Shown here piece by piece: positions 15,835 to 22,688 of a stretch of DNA of 39,607 nucleotides; positions within the stretch are counted from its first letter, which is position 1; each line of letters starts with the position of its first letter. The DNA is from an uncultured Lachnospiraceae bacterium (lineage in GTDB: Bacteria; Bacillota_A; Clostridia; Lachnospirales; Lachnospiraceae): assembly GCA_910585855.1 (NCBI GenBank), contig CAJUGZ010000003.1:1-39607 (forward strand), written 5' to 3'. Below the pieces are notes generated by a model, which worked only from the letters and a program-made list of their open reading frames with translations, was not told the origin of the DNA and ran no database searches. Made by a program: the position numbers and the translations under genes.

Positions 15835-16340
15835 CTACCATCTGCCTCCCCGAAAAATTCCTCTTCCCTCTCTTCCAAACCATCCAAATCATCCGACTTA
15901 AGCAGACTTTCTTGTGTTGCATCCCAATTTCCAACGTTTTCTCCTAGAAAACCTCCTAAAGGAAAACAAGGATCACTCCTTAAAAATGTATTTTCCACAT
16001 GACGTGCCAGCCTATCATGAATACAAAAATAAGGGGATTGTTCCTCTCCAAGTGAAATCTCTTTCTCCTCTGTTATCTTACAACCCAAAGCCATAAAATC
16101 CGCATATCCCTGTACTAATATGTTTTGCTGTATCTCCCTGACCTGACTAGGCAAAAGATTACCAATACTGAAACAATTCATACCCCCTATTACGACAAGA
16201 GCATTTGCTTTAGAAGAATCCTTTGCTATCTCAAGACTTCTCCTCTTTTTCCCATTCCAGACTTCTATCCGCTCAATACAAGAAAAAACCCGATCTGCCC
16301 TATCCAAAACACCATCCGAACGCAAAATTCTAATATTCAT
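15831..16340 (-). CDS. Unknown protein coupled to the DUF262 gene
   Basis: The 169-residue protein starts at ATG 16340 behind a strong GGAGGTGAAG site and ends overlapping the DUF262 start. Its N-terminal part has short strands and a K/R patch (VWNGKKRRSLEIAKDSS, ALVVIGGMNCFSIGNLLPSQVREIQQNIL), followed by an acidic C-terminal tail (DDLDGLEEREEEFFGEADG). It has no signal peptide or membrane segment. No family was recognised. The overlap with a DUF262 gene suggests a two-component unit, possibly in defence or DNA modification, which is inference from position only. Confidence 0.6.
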   Translation of the reverse strand: MNIRILRSDGVLDRADRVFSCIERIEVWNGKKRRSLEIAKDSSKANALVVIGGMNCFSIGNLLPSQVREIQQNILVQGYADFMALGCKITEEKEISLGEEQSPYFCIHDRLARHVENTFLRSDPCFPLGGFLGENVGNWDATQESLLKSDDLDGLEEREEEFFGEADGR

Positions 16341-16613
16341 TCTTTCTTCACCTCCATTCTTTTTTCATACAAATACCATAAAAACAATCGCTGCAAAGGG
16401 AAGAAAAGCCTTCCTCGCTGGCTTTTATTCCTTGTATGGTATTCATCACTCTATCGGAGCAATTTGTCAAGTTATTTTTTTGATACCCCTAATATATAGT
16501 CAAAACATACTTTGTCACATAGAATTAGCTTCTCTCCATTTTTATCCTATTTCCTATCCATCCAAAAATCGATTCCTAATCTCAAGTATATCTGTTAAAT
16601 AAAACACTTCTTA

Positions 16614-17447
16614 TTATACCAAACGATAATATTCTGCTAATTCTTTATGATATTGTAAAATATACTTCTTCTGATATGCCTTCCTCTGATCTTCTGAAAT
16701 CAATCCCATCTTACACAACATAAAAGCATACCAAGTTTCTGACATATCTAACATAGGATCATATCGAAATTCCCCATAAAAATACGTTTCAACTTCTTCT
16801 ATTGCTTGATACATCTCCTTTTCTGTGGAAAATACAGGACTGATAAGAGTATATCCCTTCTTTCGGCATTTTACTTGATACTGCTTCTTTTTATACGCTT
16901 CCAATACCTTCTCGTCCTCTACATGTACCATTAAAGAAAAGGAATATTTTAACTCATCATTTATGGTAGAACGAAATCTAATATTATATTTGTTCTCAAC
17001 TGCACTACAAGGACGAAGATATTCTTTCAATATAATACCTAGGTTATGTGTGATATGATCGACTTCTATTTCTGGATCACTTACCCCACAAATTAAACGA
17101 TGAAGTCTGGCAAGAGATGCCCTTTCTGGTATTCCCATATTATTTACAATAGGAATCAGTCCATTTGCTCTGCTCTTCAGTGTAATCCTTACATCATTCC
17201 CTAAATATTTCTGATAGGAAATGGAGTCTAAAATAACCGCCATATACTGCCATTTTGATGCATCTCGATTCCTTCTATTTCTGACAATCACTACCACATA
17301 TTCTACTCCTGCTTTTGTATAAATATGATTCGAAATGCCACAATGTTTTCTTACTACTTCCTGATAACCTTCTTGTTTTAAAATCTTCTATAACAGATCT
17401 AATTGTTTTGGATAGGATAATCCTTCAAAATTTTCTAACTTCTGCAT
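16614..17447 (-). pseudogene. HNH endonuclease with an in-frame amber codon
   Basis: The ancestral start is probably ATG 17447, behind GGAGGAAATTTTTT. The frame reads MQKLENFEGLSYPKQLDLL, then TAG at 17388-17390 (codon 20), then continues without interruption to 16614. The rest includes LHRLICG and, about 15 residues later, EVDHITHNLGI and YLRPCSAVENKYNI, an HNH/AP2-type nuclease core with the H-R, D-H and N residues of phage-type HNH enzymes. A GTG at 17297, preceded by AGGAG, could restart translation and keep the 227-residue HNH part. The gene is thus either a recent nonsense mutant, a reinitiated shorter protein, or a suppressed one. HNH enzymes cut DNA. Confidence 0.7.
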
Positions 17448-17783
17448 AAAAAATTTCCTCCTTTCTCTTTCTTCCTGATAACGAACTAGATTGATTTCCA
17501 TTTTATCCAATTAGAACGATCATCTTGCCTGCGGCAGGAATCCTTCCTTTTTTATCATTAAAAAATATAATTTTAACTAGAATAAATAAAAAAGATTAGG
17601 AAAATAAAAAAACTAAATTTCGTATCCCCAAACAAAATTTTAAAAACCTCTGTCATTCCCTATCCTAACTTGTGATAAGGAAAATTATCTCAAGATTTTC
17701 TCCTCTAATCAAACATACAAAAAAAGCCTTACCATTTCTGATAAGACTTTTTGCACACTACTTTTCTATCATCCTTCCACTAA
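17448..17783. other. Intergenic region before the HNH frame
   Basis: The 336 bases contain the HNH ribosome site near 17455, a small GC hairpin at about 17528-17541 (CCTGC-G-GCAGG) and the terminator of the next gene at 17721-17752. The rest is AT-rich with no supported gene. Confidence 0.45.
17721..17752 (-). terminator. Intrinsic terminator of the 101-residue gene
   Basis: AAAAAGCCTTA pairs with TAAGACTTTTT (one wobble/mismatch) around a short loop, with a T-rich run on the minus strand. It lies about 30 bases after the stop at 17784. Confidence 0.65.
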
Positions 17784-18089
17784 TTACACCATCCATATCG
17801 TAGAACCACCTTTGGGTTTATCGGTATTAAAATAAACTCTTGTTGATCTCGCAACCTCCTCTGGTGGTATAACATCCAATCGATCTTCTTCTCTTTCAAA
17901 GGTAGAAAGGATCATCAAATCATCAAAACCATTCTCTAAATAATACTCTAAAACAACTTTCGCCGCCTGATAGGTTTTTGTTTTTCTTAAAACCTCATAT
18001 TCCTTCGCAAAGCCGTTTTCCTCCCGTTTCGTTACTCTTGCAATTAATAGACAATTTAAGTAATTTTCTTGAATTTCACGATAAGTCAT
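17784..18089 (-). CDS. Unknown small protein, 101 residues
   Basis: The frame starts behind AAGGAGAAAAATCAT and has its own terminator, so it is likely a real, singly transcribed gene. It begins MTYREIQENYLNCLLIARVTK, continues with an amphipathic helix (KTYQAAKVVLEYYLENGFDDL) and ends with a strand-rich tail (RVYFNTDKPKGGSTIWMV). Soluble, no signal peptide. Its start resembles that of the small protein at 1786-2010 (LTWKEIQEKY). Function unknown. Confidence 0.65.
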   Translation of the reverse strand: MTYREIQENYLNCLLIARVTKREENGFAKEYEVLRKTKTYQAAKVVLEYYLENGFDDLMILSTFEREEDRLDVIPPEEVARSTRVYFNTDKPKGGSTIWMV

Positions 18090-18354
18090 ATGATTTTTCT
18101 CCTTATTTTTATTATGATAAAGTAGTATACCATACTTCCCTTATAATGCAATATTATTTCATAAAATTTATAAAAATACTTATATTATCTGTATAAAATA
18201 TATCTTTATTATTATATTCTGATAATTCTTTCTCTACATTTATAGTATCTTGCCTAGAATCCAAAACAGTAGGAGCAATCACAAAAAAATCGCTCCATTT
18301 GGGTCATTTCCTTTCCCTTTCCTGTCATAAAAGATACCCCTAAAGTCTTTCTCA

Positions 18355-18948
18355 TCAAATTCCACCAATCGCATCATCAAAAGCATCTTTAAAAATATGG
18401 AGCATCATTCTATCGAAACCTGCCATCTCATACAACGCATCAAATGTTTCTTTGATCCCTTGTTCTTTCTGGCGATAACACTCAGAACTCATCCAATCAA
18501 ATACATCTGTCATTGCTACAATCTGCACACACAAAGGAACATCGAAAAGTCCAGATGGATAACCACTCCCATCGATCCTCTCATGATGCTGCAATACAAT
18601 ATTTTCCACATTTTTATTAAAATGAAACACTTGTATCCGTTGAAATCCTACTATGGGATGATCTTGTATGGATAGCCCTTTTTCTGACTCAAAAACAGAG
18701 GATTTCTTTAAAATAGAATCTGCTATCTCAATCTTACCTATATCATGCAACAAACTTCCTACACCTAAATCAATGATTTCTTGCAGATTTAACTGATACA
18801 AAAATCCTAGTCCAACAGACAAAATCGCAACATGTTTGCAATGCTGATACAACTTCTCTAGATATAGAGAATGAAAATCAAGTCCTTTTCCCTGTATGAG
18901 CTGCTCTGCATAATCGATCACTGTATAAACACCAATATTCATTTTCAT
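18355..18948 (-). CDS. HD-GYP domain phosphodiesterase-like protein
   Basis: The 197-residue protein is essentially one HD-GYP domain: HCKHVAILSVGLGF, LLHDIGKIEIADSIL (H-D at 68-69) and HHERIDGSGYPSGL (121-134), which carry the metal-binding and GYP signature residues. Related proteins hydrolyse cyclic di-GMP or similar dinucleotides. There is no sensory, receiver or membrane domain, so it acts in the cytosol on its own or through partners. The C-terminal part after about 150 is shorter than in larger family members. It is a monocistronic gene; the dispersed motif lies 11 bases after its stop and again 120-240 bases upstream of its start. Confidence 0.85.
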   Translation of the reverse strand: MKMNIGVYTVIDYAEQLIQGKGLDFHSLYLEKLYQHCKHVAILSVGLGFLYQLNLQEIIDLGVGSLLHDIGKIEIADSILKKSSVFESEKGLSIQDHPIVGFQRIQVFHFNKNVENIVLQHHERIDGSGYPSGLFDVPLCVQIVAMTDVFDWMSSECYRQKEQGIKETFDALYEMAGFDRMMLHIFKDAFDDAIGGI

Positions 18949-19651
18949 TTCCTTTCTTCATAGTAAATCTACTAATCTTATCCTTCTTTCGCAAACAGTA
19001 TCTGATTCATTGTTCCACATTTATGTATAAATACTACCATTCTTAACTCTCTCTTCTAAAAACTTTTCTAGGATACCCCTTACTGCTTACAAACCCAAAC
19101 TTCATTCATAAATAAACTTTACTAAAAGCAATTAGATACCTCCTACCTTTATCATTCTTTCTGTCACAATATTCTTCTCTCATGATGCTAGATACCCCTA
19201 TCAATATTAAAATTTTTAATCTCATCATTTATCCATTTTAACAGTCTTATGCCAAACAGTAAAAAACATAGAGCAAATGATCTGACTTCTCATATACCAT
19301 ATCATCTCTAATGAACTTATCCACTCACAAAAACTTCTTACTTAACCTCCAACCTTTCTTCATATTCTAATCATTACTACCTATCTCTCTATCACCTGAA
19401 TCAAATCTCACTTATGAAACTTATAAAAAAGTTTATTCTATATTCAATATCCTATGTATCTATTACTATAATCTGTCTTAACTATCATCTTGAATTAACG
19501 ATTGATATTCACTCTAAAATCACTTGTCTGAAAAATAGTGAAATTCCTCCTCTATTGAAACTTTATATACTTACCTAATCATTTTTTATCTTATATTATA
19601 TAAAAATTAGGAACTTTTAAAGTATTCTCTAAAAGCCCCTATCTTGCATAT
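18949..19651. other. 0.7-kb AT-rich stretch with motif copies
   Basis: No gene with a ribosome site is visible. The stretch contains an exact dispersed-motif copy at 19190-19203, a near copy at 19071-19083 and a more decayed form (AGATACCTCCTACC) at about 19134-19147. Such clustering resembles the 7.7-10.5 kb region. I see nothing else in it. Confidence 0.5.
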
Positions 19652-21847
19652 TTACTTATTCATATTTTTCCTAACAATATCCATAAAGTCAACAAATGTA
19701 TACACTTGATAATGTATGCTCTCATGATAGGGCATAATATAACTCACTTGATAATTGCAAATCATAATCTCAGAAATTTTATTTAATCGAATCAAATCAG
19801 CTAATGTTAATACCTTTTTGCCTTCTTTTCTTTCAATAGCCAAAACATATAAAACTATCTTTTTCTTTTTTTGATACTTCTCAAATACTTCAAATACATT
19901 CTCAAGAATAGATCCATTAAGTTTTTTTAACTTATCATCTGTCTTTGAACCAGATAAACTCCCCTTTGCTGCTCTACAAGAAAAAATAAATTTCTGCTTA
20001 CTATCTACTAATGCATCAATCAAATCCTCCATATCCTTTTTTGTAAACTTATCTGTCTTATCCTTTTCATAGCCAGATGTACCTTCATATGGAGAATCGC
20101 TATATATAATTACATCTTCTTTTGATATCCCTTTCTTATACTGTTTTACTAAATCAATTGCATTTTTATTATATAATGTTTCTCGTCTAAACCTTTTATA
20201 GAAGTCTTTTATTAACTTTTTATAATCTACTTGAATAAATTTTTCCACCAAAGCACTCTTATAATCATCACTTCTATAATCATCCAAATAAAGCACTCTT
20301 GTATTACTTTTTTCATCTAAACCCTGAAAAGCCATATATCTCAAAAAAATATGTGCTGCCGCTAATAACACTTTCTCTCTGTCATTGGACGGTGAAAAAC
20401 TAAGATATAAATTATAAAATACTTGCCAATAACATAATATAAGATAATGCATCATATCAAATAATGCCTCTGGCAAATTTGATTTACGTTTCTCTAATCT
20501 TTCTATCTCATCTTCTCTTTTATTTTTTTGTTCCTCTGACAGCAATTTTATGTCAAAAGGCTCATCCTTAAATAATTTATTAAATTCTTTTGCATTTCCT
20601 TCCTTTCTCAATTCTTCTTTCCAACGTCTATTTACTAAATCATGATCAATAGATACCCCCATTTCCGCAGCATCCTCTTCATCTGCAAGACGATATCCTG
20701 CAAACTGCAAATTCAATTTTCTCTCTACAGTATGTATTCGTATTTGTCGTTCCCTATCTAACCAATAATTAGATACATCTATATTCCCATTTTCATCAAC
20801 TGGAAACTTTAACTCATCATAAGTATAATTTTTTTTACCAATCTGAATCGTAGCACCAGCAGATAATTTTTTCCTTAAACATCGATTATATTCTTTTCCA
20901 AAATCATACAAATTATGCCAACTACGTACCAAAGGCAAACCACTTTCCTTTGCTACTTTACTCATTTTTTCCGTAGTACTTGTTTTCATTTTCCCATTCT
21001 TTTCTCTCTCCTGAATCGCCTGAATCAAATCTTTACTAGGATAAAGATGAAATTCATCAAGAAAATCAGCATGTCCTTTCTCAGCTAAATCATCTTGTAT
21101 CTGCTTTAATAGATCAATCAACTCTATATGTAATTTCTCATGTGATAAAACATATATTGTATGATATATCGTAGGATTCCATTCATTATATAGATATTTT
21201 TTATTATCGATTGGACAAACTGCTGCACTTGCACTTCCAGATCCACCGAAAATATCAAGAAAACAATCATATTTTCCTGCACAATAAACTAAATTGTTAA
21301 TAGCAAATCCTAATTCCCCTTTTTTCTGCCCTTTGTAACGAATCGGACATTCTGGCTGAATATAAGCACTAGTCTGGAAAAACTGAAGTGGTCTCATTCC
21401 CCATTTTGTCCAAGTATTATGAGAAAACCCAAAACGATCAAGAAAATACTTCTGTGTCACTTTAGACTTTCCTATTCTCCCTTTCTTCTTTGCATTATCT
21501 TCCATCCAATACGCCACATAACACATAAAAAATAAAATCTGACGAATCAACATTGGTACTCCATTGGCTTTTGATACATTTTTTGCAACAATACTTGAAT
21601 TAGAAATATTTAACCTTTTTAACGCATCCTCAATGATTTGAAAACTCTGTTCAAAATCAGATTTTAACTGTTCTTCTGTCTTACCATCTGGCTGAATTAA
21701 TCTAAAAATAGAATATAATTTTATTCTACCATCTGGTAAAGCATCAATCAACTGATTTTTTTTCATTGCTTTTGACTGACTTTTATTAATCGAACAAAAT
21801 AAATCATCAAAATGGGCTTGTATCTCTTTATAAGTTATCCGTAACAT
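19652..21847 (-). CDS. Large D12-class DNA adenine methylase
   Basis: The 731-residue protein has the D12 (Dam-type) layout: RYKGQKKGELGFAINNLVYC before FLDIFGGSGSASAAV (SAM motif, F-G-G-S-G-S at 200-205), and much later IIYSDSPYEGTSGY with D-S-P-Y at 584-587 in place of the usual D-P-P-Y. Two large insertions (about 210-580) contain helices and a likely target-recognition region. A 730-residue length is more than double a simple Dam. There is no cognate nuclease beside it, so it may be an orphan methylase, a phage-type protective enzyme or a structurally unusual member. The AAGGAG site is 13 bases from ATG, slightly long. A motif-like copy (GATACCCCCA) lies inside at 20651. Confidence 0.75.
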   Translation of the reverse strand: MLRITYKEIQAHFDDLFCSINKSQSKAMKKNQLIDALPDGRIKLYSIFRLIQPDGKTEEQLKSDFEQSFQIIEDALKRLNISNSSIVAKNVSKANGVPMLIRQILFFMCYVAYWMEDNAKKKGRIGKSKVTQKYFLDRFGFSHNTWTKWGMRPLQFFQTSAYIQPECPIRYKGQKKGELGFAINNLVYCAGKYDCFLDIFGGSGSASAAVCPIDNKKYLYNEWNPTIYHTIYVLSHEKLHIELIDLLKQIQDDLAEKGHADFLDEFHLYPSKDLIQAIQEREKNGKMKTSTTEKMSKVAKESGLPLVRSWHNLYDFGKEYNRCLRKKLSAGATIQIGKKNYTYDELKFPVDENGNIDVSNYWLDRERQIRIHTVERKLNLQFAGYRLADEEDAAEMGVSIDHDLVNRRWKEELRKEGNAKEFNKLFKDEPFDIKLLSEEQKNKREDEIERLEKRKSNLPEALFDMMHYLILCYWQVFYNLYLSFSPSNDREKVLLAAAHIFLRYMAFQGLDEKSNTRVLYLDDYRSDDYKSALVEKFIQVDYKKLIKDFYKRFRRETLYNKNAIDLVKQYKKGISKEDVIIYSDSPYEGTSGYEKDKTDKFTKKDMEDLIDALVDSKQKFIFSCRAAKGSLSGSKTDDKLKKLNGSILENVFEVFEKYQKKKKIVLYVLAIERKEGKKVLTLADLIRLNKISEIMICNYQVSYIMPYHESIHYQVYTFVDFMDIVRKNMNK

Positions 21848-22063
21848 AAACGATTCTTATCTCCTTAATTTGTATAGATAAAAATAGCTTATCACAAAAT
21901 AACCAAAGAATCTACAAAATCTTCCAAAAATTAGACAAATTTTTTATTCACTAAACAGCGTATGAAATCTATAAAATTTTTAATATATCATTCTATCTAT
22001 AACTATATTATCAAACTTTTCAACCAAACGAAATCTTCAGAAAAAATAACGAAAAAAATCTAC

Positions 22064-22507
22064 TTAGAATCTATCTCTAAGTAGACTTTCCAAATGAAAT
22101 TTATTTCTGCTCCCTATCACTACATACCCCGATAAACATGTTACAACGATATCAAACTTCTGATTGATCTGTTGACTTTCTCTGCATAATAATTCAATCA
22201 TCCTCAACAATTCTGAAATAGAATCAACATTCCCTTCCTTTTTATCCTTATTTTCAAAAGTAAAATAACAGCTTTCCACAGATTCTTCTATGGAACATAT
22301 TATATCATTCACCATTTCCTTTATAAAGACATCCTCTAACTCCTCTGCTGTTTTAAATCGAGTCACATTGTAACATTCACGATATTTTGAATCAAACTCC
22401 AGAAACAACCATTCCCCTTTCTCTGTCTGTGCAATATCTGTATAAGAATTTTCAAAATATTTACGATATTTTTCTACAACTTTTCTTATTTTTTCATTTT
22501 CTGACAT
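22064..22507 (-). CDS. Unknown protein, 147 residues
   Basis: The frame starts after an AGGTGGATTGGA ribosome site. The protein is acidic and soluble, with an N-terminal helix (MSENEKIRKVVEKYRKYFEN), a strand-rich middle (GEWLFLEFDSKYRECYNVTRF) and a leucine-rich C-terminus (ISELLRMIELLCRES). It has no signal peptide. It is the first gene upstream of the large methylase and probably shares its transcript. No family was recognised. It marks the right-hand end of the accessory region. Confidence 0.6.
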   Translation of the reverse strand: MSENEKIRKVVEKYRKYFENSYTDIAQTEKGEWLFLEFDSKYRECYNVTRFKTAEELEDVFIKEMVNDIICSIEESVESCYFTFENKDKKEGNVDSISELLRMIELLCRESQQINQKFDIVVTCLSGYVVIGSRNKFHLESLLRDRF

Positions 22508-22611
22508 TCCAATCCACCTCTCTTCTTTCTGATCGGTGGTATGTTACCTCTTATTTTGCCATTTGTAAAGATTTTTTTACTATCTTAACAAAAAGTAAAA
22601 ACAGCATAGAA

Positions 22612-22645
22612 AACCCCATCCAAAATGAACTATTTGGATGGGGTT
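22612..22645 (-). terminator. Strong intrinsic terminator of ppdK
   Basis: AACCCCATCCAAA at 22612-22624 pairs perfectly over 13 bases with TTTGGATGGGGTT at 22633-22645, and TTTTCT follows on the minus strand. It lies about 45 bases after the ppdK stop and separates the core gene from the accessory region. Confidence 0.85.
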
Positions 22646-22688
22646 CTAAGCTGTTAAATCACTTTATTCAAGCGAAATCCGCTACTAC

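Larger units (their letters stand above)
6435..19203 (-). repeat. Dispersed oriented motif AWTAGGGGTATCTW (12 exact cores)
   Basis: The 9-mer ATACCCCTA (TAGGGGTAT on the minus strand) occurs inside these sites: 6435-6448, 6994-7007, 8089-8100, 8836-8848, 9666-9679, 9764-9776, 9830-9843, 10976-10989, 15334-15347, 16481-16494, 18332-18344 and 19190-19203. Near-matches lie at 10797-10809, 14843-14855, 15455-15464, 16179-16192, 19071-19083, 20651-20664 and 22122-22134. Every copy has the same orientation, and I found no TAGGGGTAT on the plus strand or exact copy in the core flank. The best copies extend to AATTAGGGGTATCTA. Eleven of the 12 exact copies lie between genes or just after stop codons; the one at 6994 supplies the TAG of the gene at 7002-7748. 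Function unknown. Confidence 0.8.

Noticed and set aside
18271..18295. GGAGCAAT/ATCGCTCC hairpin as a terminator
   Set aside because: It has no T-run on either strand after the stem; it may be an operator but there is no further evidence.
6435..19203. Reading GGGTAT in the dispersed motif as a sigma-B-type -10 box
   Set aside because: GGGTAT matches the -10 of SigB-dependent promoters, but I found no consistent GTTT-like -35 about 14 bases upstream of the copies, and several copies sit inside or after genes with nothing downstream to express.
6435..19203. CRISPR-like array
   Set aside because: The repeats are too short, irregularly spaced over 13 kb, and there are no cas genes.
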